A DNA stretch of 64,000 nt, from the NCBI RefSeq assembly GCF_035918235.1, contig NZ_CP109485.1, positions 682,001 to 746,000 of the forward strand. Direction: 5' to 3'. This DNA is from Streptomyces sp. NBC_01445. Its GTDB lineage: Bacteria; Actinomycetota; Actinomycetes; Streptomycetales; Streptomycetaceae. The notes under the pieces were generated by a model that was not told the origin of the DNA, did not search any database, and worked only from the letters and a program-made list of their open reading frames with translations. The position numbers and the translations under genes are program-made. This document shows, piece after piece, positions 44,214-52,402 of this stretch (positions are counted from its first letter, which is position 1; each line of letters begins with the position of its first letter).

Positions 44214-45203
44214 TCACTCCCGTCCGAGGGAGGCGGCGAGATCGGCGACGAGCTTGTCCTGCCGGGTGAGGTAGGCCGCGAAGGTGTCGCCGGTGGCGAA
44301 CGCGTCGGTCCAGCCGTGCCGGTCGAGCTCGGCCTGCCACCGCGCGGACCGATGCAAGTCGGTCAACGCATCGACCCAGCGCTTCCTGTCGGCGTCACTG
44401 ATGCCGGGCGGGGCGACGATGCCCCGCCAGTTGCTGAAGACCAGGTCGATGCCCGACGACTTGAGCGTCGGGACCCCGGCCAGGGGCTCGACCGGATGCT
44501 CGCCGGTGACGGCGAGGACACGCAGCTGGCCGCTGTCGACCTGGTCGAGGAACTCGCCCAGGCCGCTGGTGGCGAAGTCGACCTCACCGTCGAGCAGGGC
44601 CGGCAGCAAGTCGCCGCCACCACCGCCGTAGCCGACGTAGTCGACCTTCTTGGGGTCGATGCCGACTGTCTTCGCCAGCTCCATGGGCAGCAGATAATCC
44701 GGTCCACCGGGGGATGATCCGCCACCGACGGCGAGGCGTTCAGGGGCCTTTCGCCACGCGGTGATGAGGTCGCCGACCGTTCTGTACGGCGAGTCCTTCC
44801 GGACGACGACCGCGCCTGCCTCCTCGATGAGACGGGCGATCGGTGTGGTCCGGGCGACCGTCACCTTCGCCTTCGCCTCATGCGACGCACCCACGACGCC
44901 GAGGCCCATCTGGAGCGCGAGCTCTCCGTTGCCTCGTTCGTCGACGATGCGCTGCAGTCCGACCGTGCCGCCCGCGCCGGGAAGGTTGAACACCTGCACA
45001 TCCGGCGCGATGTGCGTCTCGTCCATGACTCGGGCCGCGGTCCGTGCCGTGGTGTCGTAGCCGCCACCGGGTGTGTTGGGCACCATGATCCGCAGATCGC
45101 GGTCCGACTGTGCCTGCCCGCCCGGAAACACCCCACATGCGCTGACGGTGAGAAGTGTCAGTGTGGCGACGGTGCCGAGAAAGGCACGTGCGGGACCTCT
45201 CAT
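44214..45203 (-). CDS. Tripartite tricarboxylate (TctC-type) solute-binding lipoprotein
   Basis: The 329-residue protein has a lipobox (VSAC, Cys near residue 23) and the TctC/Bug fold. Blocks are IMVPNTPGGGYDTTARTAARVM, FNLPGAGGTVGLQRI, GDLITAWRKAPERLAVGGGSSPGGPDYLLPMELAK and VDFATSGLGEFLDQVDSGQLRVLAV. It should bind a carboxylate outside the cell. No TctA/TctB genes are nearby, so it is an orphan and may instead act as a sensor partner for the divergent histidine kinase. Confidence 0.93.
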   Translation of the reverse strand: MRGPARAFLGTVATLTLLTVSACGVFPGGQAQSDRDLRIMVPNTPGGGYDTTARTAARVMDETHIAPDVQVFNLPGAGGTVGLQRIVDERGNGELALQMGLGVVGASHEAKAKVTVARTTPIARLIEEAGAVVVRKDSPYRTVGDLITAWRKAPERLAVGGGSSPGGPDYLLPMELAKTVGIDPKKVDYVGYGGGGGDLLPALLDGEVDFATSGLGEFLDQVDSGQLRVLAVTGEHPVEPLAGVPTLKSSGIDLVFSNWRGIVAPPGISDADRKRWVDALTDLHRSARWQAELDRHGWTDAFATGDTFAAYLTRQDKLVADLAASLGRE

Positions 45204-45300
45204 GGCACCTCGCTTTCGATTTCAACTGCTGGGCGTCATGATTGTCCGACATGGCACGCGGGCTGCCCACGTTGTGTCAGTAGCAAAGATTGAGTTAATT

Positions 45301-46947
45301 GTGGTCACAACGTTCCGCCGCCATACCCTCGCGGGCCAGATGCTGGTGCTCCAGCTCGCCATCGTCGTGGTGGTGCTGCTGGCGGTCGCGGGTGTCTCGC
45401 TCGCCCAGTCCGAGGCCACCTTCCAGCGGGTCGAAGGTCGCAAGGTCGACGCGCTGGCCGAGCAACTGGGCGCCAACCCCCTGGTCCGCAGCCAGCTCGT
45501 GAGGCCTTCTCCCGGGGAGGCACTGGCTCCGCTGGTGCACTCCACGCTGGCGCAGTCCGGCGTCACGTCGGTGACCGTGGCCGACGCGCAGGGCCGCATC
45601 GTCTCGTCCACCAACCCCACGGTGGTGGGTGAGCGGCTGAGCCTGGGAGCGGGGGTTGCCAGGGGCCGCAGCTGGTCCGGCGACCTGACGCTGGACGGAA
45701 GCCGGGAGCTGGTGGCGCAGGTGCCGGTTCTGAGTGCCGCACGGAGAACGCTCGGGCAGCAGCTCGGCACCGTGATGATCGGCGAGGCCTCCCCCACCGT
45801 GTGGCAGCGGCTCAGCGGCGCCTCGTCGTACCTGCTCGCCTACCTGGGCATCGCGAGCGGACTCGGCGTGATGGGTTCCTGGCTCCTTGCCCGACGGGTC
45901 AAACGCCAGACGTACGGCCTGGAGCCTCGCGAGATCGCGGGCCTCGCCGAGCACCGCGAGGCGATGCTGTACGGGATCGCGGAGGGCGTCGTCGCACTGG
46001 ACCCGCAACTACGTCTCACGTTGGTCAACGACGTGGGCCGGCGCCTCCTCGACCTGCCCGAGGACTGCGTGGGGCAGAGCATCGACGACCTGGGCCTCGA
46101 GGGGCGGCTGCGGGACGTCCTCGTAGGGGCCCGGCACGGCGCGGCCGACCGGCACGACCAGGTGGTGATCCGCCGTGGGCGCCTGCTGGTGATGAACCGG
46201 ATGACCGTCATGAAGGACGGCCGCCTGCTCGGTTCGGTCACGACCCTGCGCGATCGCACCGAACTGGCCGCGCTGGAACGGGAGATCGGCTCCTTCCGCA
46301 GCTCCTCCGAGCTGCTGCGCGCGCAGGCCCACGAGTTCGCGAACCAGCTCCACACCATCTCCGGTCTGATCCAGATCGGGGAGCAGGACGAAGTGGTCCG
46401 CTATATCCGCGCCCTCAACCAGCGCCGCCAATCGCTCGATGTCACGCTCGCCCGGCGTGTGCGCGACACCGCGATCGCCGCGTTGCTGATGGCGAAGTCC
46501 TCCCTTGCTGCCGAACGCAAGGTCAGCCTGCGGATCTCCGCCGGGACCGCACTCGGCCGGCTGGCACCGGAGGACGCGGCCGATCTGGCCACCGTGATCG
46601 GCAACCTCGTCGACAACGCGGTGGACGCCGCCGCTTCCGATGACGACACCGGCGACGCGTGGGTCGAGGTGGAGCTGCGGCAGGACGCGTCCAGCGTGGA
46701 GGTCGTGGTCCGGGACTCCGGCCCCGGTCTGCCGCCCGAAGTCGCTCGGGAGGTCTTCGCGCACGGCTTCACCACCAAGGCCGCCCAGGAGGGCGAGCGC
46801 GGGATCGGCCTGGCCCTCACCAAGCTCGTCTGCGAGCGCCACAGCGGCGAGATATCGGTGGCCAACACCGCTGACGGCGCCATGTTCACCGCCCACATGC
46901 CCCTCGGTCACCCCGCCGATGTGGCGCCCGAAGGAGTCCCCGGATGA
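45301..46947 (+). CDS. CitA/DcuS-type sensor histidine kinase
   Basis: I take the GTG at 45301, giving 548 residues. Transmembrane helix 1 (about 15-35) is followed by a PAS-like extracytoplasmic domain (about 36-170: SEATFQRVEGRKVDALAEQLGANPLV...VTVADAQGRIVSSTNPTVVGERLSLG), then helix 2 (about 175-195) and a cytoplasmic PAS (about 215-310). His344 lies in the CitA-type H-box RAQAHEFANQLHTISGL, and the HATPase (DSGPGLPP, GERGIGLALTK) follows. Such kinases sense di- or tricarboxylates. It overlaps the regulator gene by 4 nt. Confidence 0.94.
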   Translation: MVTTFRRHTLAGQMLVLQLAIVVVVLLAVAGVSLAQSEATFQRVEGRKVDALAEQLGANPLVRSQLVRPSPGEALAPLVHSTLAQSGVTSVTVADAQGRIVSSTNPTVVGERLSLGAGVARGRSWSGDLTLDGSRELVAQVPVLSAARRTLGQQLGTVMIGEASPTVWQRLSGASSYLLAYLGIASGLGVMGSWLLARRVKRQTYGLEPREIAGLAEHREAMLYGIAEGVVALDPQLRLTLVNDVGRRLLDLPEDCVGQSIDDLGLEGRLRDVLVGARHGAADRHDQVVIRRGRLLVMNRMTVMKDGRLLGSVTTLRDRTELAALEREIGSFRSSSELLRAQAHEFANQLHTISGLIQIGEQDEVVRYIRALNQRRQSLDVTLARRVRDTAIAALLMAKSSLAAERKVSLRISAGTALGRLAPEDAADLATVIGNLVDNAVDAAASDDDTGDAWVEVELRQDASSVEVVVRDSGPGLPPEVAREVFAHGFTTKAAQEGERGIGLALTKLVCERHSGEISVANTADGAMFTAHMPLGHPADVAPEGVPG

Positions 46948-47654
46948 CCGCTTCGCACGACACGGCCGCAGGAGAAGACTCGATCGACGTGCTCGTCGTG
47001 GACGACGACTTCATGGTGGCCCGGGTGCACCGCAGCTTCGTCGAACGCGTCGTGCCGTTCCGCGTCATCGGCACGGCTCACACCGGGCAACAGGCGATCG
47101 ACGCCGTCGAGGAACTGCGCCCCGACCTCATCCTGCTCGACCTGTACCTGCCGGACGTCTTCGGCCTCGATCTCATCCCCCGGCTGCGGTCCGCCGGCCA
47201 CGACTGCGACATCATGGTCATCAGCGCCGCCCAGGAAGCGGAGACGGTGCGCCGCGCCGTCCGCCGCGGCGTGGTCGACTACCTGCTCAAGCCCTTCGAC
47301 TTCGAGGACCTGCTCCCCCGGCTCGAGCGGTACGCCGCCCGACGCCGCAGGCTGCTCTCCGCGGTCGTACGGGGCCAGGCCGACGTGGACCGCGTGCTGG
47401 GCGGAACGGCCCTGGCCACTCCGGGCGGTGGCCTGCCCAAGGGCATGAGCGTCGAGACCGCCGCGGTGGTCGAACGCTCCCTTCGCGAGGCCGGCAGTTC
47501 TCTGTCCGCCACCGAATGCGCCGCCCTGACCGGCATCTCCCGCGTCAGCGCCCGCCGTTACCTCGAATATTTCCACGGCACCGGCAGCGCCGGCGTGTCA
47601 CTGCGCTACGGCGTCGCCGGCCGACCGGAGCGCCGCTACGACTGGCAGGGGTGA
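46944..47654 (+). CDS. CitB/DcuR-type response regulator
   Basis: The 236-residue protein starts at the ATG overlapping the kinase stop. The receiver (about 14-130) has VVDDDFMVARVHRSFVE, phospho-acceptor Asp66 (LILLDLYLPDVFGLDL) and LLKPFDFEDL. The C-terminal part (about 165-230) has a CitB-type helix-turn-helix (SATECAALTGISRVSARRYLEYFHGTG). It should activate the divergent tctC-gntP genes when the kinase binds its ligand. Confidence 0.95.
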   Translation: MTASHDTAAGEDSIDVLVVDDDFMVARVHRSFVERVVPFRVIGTAHTGQQAIDAVEELRPDLILLDLYLPDVFGLDLIPRLRSAGHDCDIMVISAAQEAETVRRAVRRGVVDYLLKPFDFEDLLPRLERYAARRRRLLSAVVRGQADVDRVLGGTALATPGGGLPKGMSVETAAVVERSLREAGSSLSATECAALTGISRVSARRYLEYFHGTGSAGVSLRYGVAGRPERRYDWQG

Positions 47655-47691
47655 CGTCGGGCGGGTATCCGTGTTTTCGGCGGCAGCCGAA

Positions 47692-47729
47692 GGGGGCGTC
47701 CCGCAGACCGTGCTGCGGAACGCCCCCTC
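47692..47729. terminator. Stem-loop between citAB-type operon and the lamin-tail gene
   Basis: AGGGGGCGT-C-CCGCAG (47692-47707) pairs with CTGCGG-A-ACGCCCCCT (47714-47729), one mismatch and a 6-nt loop, between two convergent genes. It is a probable bidirectional terminator. Confidence 0.75.
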
Positions 47730-47782
47730 CTGAGGCGGGTCATCGCTGCCCGCGGGCTGGGAGTCCCGCGGGCAGGTTCAGG

Positions 47783-48322
47783 TCAGCGGTGGCCGCCGCC
47801 GTGCCCGCGTCCGTCGCCGCCGTGCCCGCGTCCGTCGCCGTGGTGGCCTCGGTCGTCGCTGTGGCCGCCCCAGGAAAGGGTGTCGACCTTCCAGTTGCGG
47901 TCATCGCGCAGGGTGGCGGTGTCGGACCGGTTGTCCCACACGTACCTGCGACGGTCCTGGTACACGTCACGGCCGCTGTCGCGTCCGACACCGGTGTGGA
48001 CGCGGACCGTCGAGCGGCCCGCCAGGCGGTAGTGATGGAAGGTGTAGGTGCGGCCGTCCCTGGCCGACAGCGTCCACCCGTCGAGGTTCACCGCATAGCG
48101 GGACGTGTTGGTGACATCGACCCACTCCTTGTTGAGGGAGCGGTTGGTGCCGTTGTCCCAGCCCGGGGAGTCGTACTGCGCGCCGGAGATCTCGACGCGG
48201 TCGCGGTGCGGGCGGCCGGCGGCGTCGGCCGATGCCGACGCGGCGAACGTTCCGACCAGCGCGCCGGCCGCGAGAGCGGCGGCAGCCGTACGGCGGGCAG
48301 TAACTGACATGAAAGCGGACAT
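47783..48322 (-). CDS. Secreted lamin-tail-domain (LTD) protein with His/Gly-rich tail
   Basis: The ATG at 48322 follows AGGGG, giving 179 residues. A signal peptide (ARRTAAAALAAGALVGTFAASASA, cleavage near residue 32) leads to an LTD fold (about 38-145: VEISGAQYDSPGWDN, LNKEWVDVTNTSRYAVNLDGWTLSARDGRTYTF, RVHTGVGR, YVWDNRSDTATLRD). The tail is repetitive, with D-R-G-H-H-G-D-G-R-G-H-G-G units encoded by 18-nt-like repeats at 47786-47830. The tail could bind metals or nucleic acid. LTD proteins outside the cell are often cell-surface or nuclease-associated. Confidence 0.88.
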   Translation of the reverse strand: MSAFMSVTARRTAAAALAAGALVGTFAASASADAAGRPHRDRVEISGAQYDSPGWDNGTNRSLNKEWVDVTNTSRYAVNLDGWTLSARDGRTYTFHHYRLAGRSTVRVHTGVGRDSGRDVYQDRRRYVWDNRSDTATLRDDRNWKVDTLSWGGHSDDRGHHGDGRGHGGDGRGHGGGHR

Positions 48323-48740
48323 GAACGCCCCTTCATTTCGTACTGCAGACCCGTGTGCCGGCGTGGTGCGCCGCAGGTCTGCTATGTGCGGGTCCCGGCC
48401 CGGTGGCCGAGAACGCACAACTTGCCAACGAATCGTCCCGAATGTGCGCAAGGCGTGAAGGCGGTTACAAGTCGTCCATATTTCTGTTGCTCTCATGTGT
48501 ATCGTCCATTTATGCACTGAAGGCACCAAGTTGACGCCTCAGCCGTTACCCCGCACGGCTCCGGCCCGGCTTCCGCCGCGCCTCGCGGCGTCCCGTCACC
48601 CAGAAGCGCGTAACAGCCGCACCGCTCCCCACCCGTTCGGCCCCAATTCCGAGCGCCCGGGCATCACCGGGGGTCTGCGAGCGGGAAGAGTCTCGTGACG
48701 ACCTGCCGATCACCCACCCATTCCAGTAAGGGAACAAGAC
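48323..48740. other. Intergenic region, no gene seen
   Basis: This 418-bp divergent region between the lamin-tail gene and the SDR contains an AT-rich patch (48471-48520) suited to promoters on both strands. The minus frames crossing it are shadows of the SDR gene. Confidence 0.5.
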
Positions 48741-49535
48741 GTGCACCTGGATCTCTCGGGCCGGACCGCTCTGGTGACGGGCTCCACGCAAGGCATCGGA
48801 GCCGCGATCGCGACCGGGCTCGCACGCGCCGGCGCGCGGGTCGGAGTCAACGGACGCGACCAGGGCAGGGTGGAGGCGGCCGTCGAGCAGCTCAAAGCCG
48901 GCGTGCCGGACGGCGACTTCGTTCCGGTCGCCGCCGATGTCGGTTCCGAGGAGGGCGCTCGACGCGCCTGGGAAACGCTGCCTGACGTGGACATCCTCAT
49001 CAACAATCTCGGCATCTTCGACGCGAAGAACCCCTTGGACATCACGGACGACGAATGGCGCCGCTACTTCGAGGTGAACGTGCTGGCCGCCGTCCGGCTC
49101 ACGCGGCTGTATCTGCCGGGGATGACCGAACGCGGCCGGGGGCGCGTCCAGTACATCGCGAGCGACTCCGCGGTGGTGATCCCCGCCGAGATGATTCACT
49201 ACGGCATGTCGAAGACCGCTCTGCTCGCGGTCAGCCGCGGCTTCGCCAAGCACGCCGCGGGAACCGGCGTCACCGTGAACTGCGTCATCGCGGGCCCTAC
49301 TCACACCGGTGGCGTCGAGGACTTCGTGTACAAACTCGTCGACCGTGACCTGCCTTGGGACGAGGCGCAGCGAGTCTTCATGCGCGAGTACCGCCCGCAG
49401 TCGCTGTTGCAGCGCCTGATCGAACCCGAGGAGATCGCCAACATGGTGGTGTACCTGAGCTCCGACCTGGCGTCCGCGACCACGGGCGGCGCGCTGCGGG
49501 TCGACGGCGGATACATCGACGCCATCCTCCCGTGA
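48741..49535 (+). CDS. Short-chain dehydrogenase/reductase
   Basis: The GTG at 48741 (GTAAGGGAACAAGAC upstream) gives 264 residues. The classical SDR motifs are TGSTQGIG (nucleotide binding, near residue 14), NNLG, the catalytic Ser of IASDSAVV, and Y-x3-K (YGMSK). It ends in a typical RVDGGYI. The substrate is unknown. It converges with the P450 gene and is not obviously part of the peptide locus. Confidence 0.92.
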   Translation: MHLDLSGRTALVTGSTQGIGAAIATGLARAGARVGVNGRDQGRVEAAVEQLKAGVPDGDFVPVAADVGSEEGARRAWETLPDVDILINNLGIFDAKNPLDITDDEWRRYFEVNVLAAVRLTRLYLPGMTERGRGRVQYIASDSAVVIPAEMIHYGMSKTALLAVSRGFAKHAAGTGVTVNCVIAGPTHTGGVEDFVYKLVDRDLPWDEAQRVFMREYRPQSLLQRLIEPEEIANMVVYLSSDLASATTGGALRVDGGYIDAILP

Positions 49536-49657
49536 GACGGCGCCCTGCCATCGTGCGCCTCCGGCCGGAGGACTCATGGGGTCGCCGCTGCGCAGCACCA
49601 CCAAGTAGCCGTCTCCCAAAGGAAGTTCGACGGACCCGCGGCAACTCCCGCCATTCG

Positions 49658-50710
49658 TCAGACTGTTCGCGCCTTCATCAAACGTACTTCCTCGACCCCC
49701 AGCAGGCCGAGCAGCGGAACCCTGCCGGTGCGCTGCCCGGGATCAACGACGAGCCCTGAGCTGCGGATCCGGTCCAGCAGCAGTTCGGCGAGCGGCATCA
49801 CCATGTGCCGTCCCCAGCAGCGCTCTGAGGCATGCCCGAAGGGCAGATAGCCCGGCGTGGCATCGGGGTCGAGTTCGTCCCAGCGCTCGGGCCGGAACAC
49901 GGGCGCGTCCTCCCACCGGGCCGGGTCGCGGTGCGAGAGCAGGGGAAGCAGCAGGACATCGTCATCGTCCCGGATCCGGCTGTCGATCGCGGGGTACTCC
50001 GCGGAGGCGTTGCGGAGGATGTTCCACGAGGGCGGCAGAAGTCGCAGGGCCTCGTAAACGATGTTGCGGTTCGACGTGCTGTCGTCGAACGGGGAGCCGA
50101 GCCACAGCGCGTTCGCGACGAGCGTCGAGACCGTGAAACACACCGGTGCGGCCGCTCGCCGGTAGACACCCATCGCGTACCTGCGGTCCTGGTAGCCGAC
50201 GGCTTCGGCCGCCCGCCCCGCGAGACCGGTGAGGTGGGCGCCGGGGCGCGGCCAGCCGGGCAGCGCGGCGCCTGCGGCGATCACGGACCAGGTCAGCTTG
50301 GGCGTCAGTTCGAGGTTACGGCTCATCAATATTCGCAGACGGAGAGGGTCTTGGCCAAGGATGAGGTCCCTCAGGAAGAGGTGTCCGGTGAGAGGCCAAG
50401 GACCCGACAGGTCGACGTCGGGCGGCAAGGGGCGCTTCAGTGCCTCGCGGACGTCGTCGCCTGTCGTCCGGGTGACCGACGAGGCTTCGCCTCGCGAGAT
50501 CGAGCGGCCGTGCAGCGGCTTGAACGTCGGCCGCTCGGTCTCCGTCGCCCGGCGCGCGGCCAGGATCCGGTCGGCGACGTCGTATCCGGCCACTCCGACG
50601 GTGTCGCTCTCGAGCCGGAAGACGTCGTGGCCCAGGTGATCGTGGAGGAGGGCTGTGAGTCGCGGGGCGAGCACGGTACGGCGCGTGCGCGGCGCGGAGG
50701 TGAGCGACAC
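49658..50710 (-). CDS. Cytochrome P450 of atropopeptide (tryptorubin-like) type
   Basis: The GTG at 50710 with GGAGA 4 nt upstream gives 350 residues, short for a P450 (usually about 400). E-x-x-R is YEALR (Glu220, Arg223), the PERF-like segment is FRPERWDE, and the haem-binding loop is FGHASERCWGRHM with Cys298. I do not see a standard AGxxT I-helix motif. It follows a 26-codon peptide gene whose C-terminus is AWYLWY. In tryptorubin-type loci the single P450 forms several C-C and C-N links between Trp and Tyr of such a hexapeptide, so that role is inferred. Confidence 0.9.
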   Translation of the reverse strand: MSLTSAPRTRRTVLAPRLTALLHDHLGHDVFRLESDTVGVAGYDVADRILAARRATETERPTFKPLHGRSISRGEASSVTRTTGDDVREALKRPLPPDVDLSGPWPLTGHLFLRDLILGQDPLRLRILMSRNLELTPKLTWSVIAAGAALPGWPRPGAHLTGLAGRAAEAVGYQDRRYAMGVYRRAAAPVCFTVSTLVANALWLGSPFDDSTSNRNIVYEALRLLPPSWNILRNASAEYPAIDSRIRDDDDVLLLPLLSHRDPARWEDAPVFRPERWDELDPDATPGYLPFGHASERCWGRHMVMPLAELLLDRIRSSGLVVDPGQRTGRVPLLGLLGVEEVRLMKARTV

Positions 50711-50739
50711 GGGGTCTCCGGTGGCGGTGGGTGGCGGAA

Positions 50740-50798
50740 CCCCCGCTGTACGGCAGCCGGCGTCGGGCGCATTGCTCGCTGCCACCGAACAGCGGGGG
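50740..50798 (-). other. Stem-loop between the precursor and P450 genes
   Basis: CCCCCGCTGT (50740-50749) and ACAGCGGGGG (50789-50798) form a 10-bp stem, with inner arms GGCAG/CTGCC (50752-50756 and 50779-50783). Lying in the 107-nt spacer, it could be a partial terminator or RNA stabiliser that keeps precursor mRNA in excess over enzyme mRNA. Confidence 0.65.
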
Positions 50799-50817
50799 CG
50801 GGTGGAGGCGTGCCGGA

Positions 50818-50898
50818 TCAGTACCAGAGGTACCAGGCGCTCGCCTTCAGGGACTTTCGGGCCGCGGCCTTGTTGCGGATAGCGAAGAGAAGCTTCAT
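50818..50898 (-). CDS. Atropopeptide-type RiPP precursor peptide (core AWYLWY)
   Basis: The ATG at 50898 is preceded by GAGAGGGGG seven nt upstream. The 26-residue product begins MKLLFAIRNK, has an Ala/Arg/Lys stretch with KSLKAS just before the core, and ends AWYLWY at the TGA. A six-residue C-terminal core of this composition is the signature of tryptorubin A (core AWYIWY) and relatives, made from tiny precursors by a neighbouring P450. Here Leu replaces Ile at core position 4. The leader is basic and helical and would be removed after cross-linking. The gene is far below usual ORF-calling limits. Confidence 0.93.
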   Translation of the reverse strand: MKLLFAIRNKAAARKSLKASAWYLWY

Positions 50899-51393
50899 CA
50901 CTGCACCCCCTCTCAGGGCGGACGGAAGACACGCGACGGGTGCCGGGGTGAGCCGGTGAAGATCGCATGCCGGTGGCGCGGTGAACCTTCCCTGCCGTGA
51001 TCAACGGCCAATCCATCAATTCACCGAAGAGCGTTTCGCATATCCACTTTCAGACCTTTCATTTCCCTCCGAGGACAGCGCTCTGCGTGAACCGGGTGCG
51101 GTCTCGAAGGGTCGCCGGGTTCGCTTCATGCCCTGGTCGCGGCCCTGCGGGTGAGACCCGGAAAGGGGACGGTGCAAAGCGCCGGGTTGTGGAAGGCGAC
51201 GTTCCCACCGCGGCCAGTTTGGCCGGATGGGCAGCCCTCGCCGCCGAGCAGGCAGCGCCGTGACCTGCGTGCGAAGATGGGTGCCGGGTCATTCCAAGGC
51301 ATCCCTGACGGCGTTGGGGCGCCGTAAAGGGGAAGTCACCCGGCGCCGCCACTGCCCTCTTGCCGATCCCGTCGACGGGCCGGGAGGCTCTCC
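50899..51393. other. Divergent intergenic region upstream of the peptide locus
   Basis: About 495 bp separate the precursor gene from the DUF5996 gene. An AT-richer section (51000-51070, with CAATTCACCG and TTTCATTTCC) is the best candidate for the minus-strand promoter of the peptide operon. I see no further conserved gene. Confidence 0.5.
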
Positions 51394-52347
51394 ATGAGCG
51401 AACGACGTACCACGTGGCCGGAGCTGGTCTACGAGGATCTGGCGCCGATGGTCGGCTACGTCAACCGGCTGGTGCAGGTCGGAGGCAAGTACACCCTGGA
51501 CGAGCCCTTCGAGGCCGGCTGGGGAAACATCGTTCTCGATGTCACTTCCCGTGGGCTCCGGACGCCGACCCACCGGCGGCAGGGAGTGACCTTCGAGGTG
51601 CACTACCGGCTCCTCGACGGTGACGTGGTCATCGAATCCGACCGGGGCTCGGTGACGGTACCCCTGCCCAACGGGTCCCTCGCCGCCTTCTACACGTCGT
51701 TCTGCGACGCCGCTGCCGAGCTCGGTGTGCGCCCACCGCGCACGTCATTGATCTGCGAGATCCCGGGTGCCCCGCGAAAGTTCGAGGACGATCAGATCGA
51801 ACGTAGCTGGGACGGGGACGCGGCTCGGCTGATGTCGACGGCCTTCAACCTTGCGGCCGGCGGGCTCGAAACGTGGCAGGCGCCCTTCCAGGGGCATCGC
51901 CCGCGGGTCGGTGTGATGTGGGGCGGTTTCGATCTGTCCGCCACGCGTTACCGGGCGCATCGAGCCACTCCGGAGGCTGACCGTCCGGCGTTCATGCAGA
52001 ACGCCGCGCGCGACGAGTACGTGTCGGTCGGGTTCACGTTCGGGGACGCCAAGTCGCCCAACGCCGGTATGTACGCGTACATCTGGCCCCAGCCGGACGG
52101 TCTCGAAGGCCGGTCCTGGGGTGTCGACGGCGCGGCCTGGAGTGCCGATGCGGGGCTGGCCCTGCTGCCATGGACCACGCTCAGGGAGATGGCCGATCCG
52201 CACCAGGCCATCGTGGCCTTCGGCGACGCCGTCTACGACGCGGCCGTGGAAACGGCGGGCTGGCCGGCCGACCTGATCGGACCCCGCTGCAACGGCTGGC
52301 GCATGAGCACGACACCACCAGCAGCCGACTGCGGCCGGGACCACTGA
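51394..52347 (+). CDS. DUF5996 family protein
   Basis: The 317-residue protein starts at an ATG with GGGAGGCTCTCC upstream. Blocks typical of DUF5996 are WPELVYEDLAPMVGYVNRLVQVGGKYTLDEPFEAGWGNIVLDV, VTFEVHYRLLDG, GVMWGGFDLSATRY and a C-terminal AYIWPQPDG...LLPWTTLREM...DAVYDAAVETAGWP. The family is predicted to be a cytoplasmic enzyme-like protein of unknown activity. It is divergent from the peptide locus. Confidence 0.85.
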   Translation: MSERRTTWPELVYEDLAPMVGYVNRLVQVGGKYTLDEPFEAGWGNIVLDVTSRGLRTPTHRRQGVTFEVHYRLLDGDVVIESDRGSVTVPLPNGSLAAFYTSFCDAAAELGVRPPRTSLICEIPGAPRKFEDDQIERSWDGDAARLMSTAFNLAAGGLETWQAPFQGHRPRVGVMWGGFDLSATRYRAHRATPEADRPAFMQNAARDEYVSVGFTFGDAKSPNAGMYAYIWPQPDGLEGRSWGVDGAAWSADAGLALLPWTTLREMADPHQAIVAFGDAVYDAAVETAGWPADLIGPRCNGWRMSTTPPAADCGRDH

Positions 52348-52402
52348 ACCAGCCGTCGCCGGCCGGCTTGGGCGCCGGCCGGTCCGTAGTGCCGGGTGAC
52401 TC

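Noticed and set aside
48741..49535. The SDR as a third gene of the peptide locus
   Set aside because: It is on the opposite strand and converges with the P450. Known atropopeptide loci need only precursor and P450, so co-membership is unsupported.
50997..51263. An 88-codon plus frame in the peptide-locus promoter region
   Set aside because: It has no ribosome site or family, and composition suggests non-coding DNA.
51059..51352. A 97-codon minus frame upstream of the precursor gene, considered as an extra RiPP gene
   Set aside because: It is Pro/Ala/Arg-rich without motifs and has no ribosome site. It does not resemble a transporter, protease or regulator.
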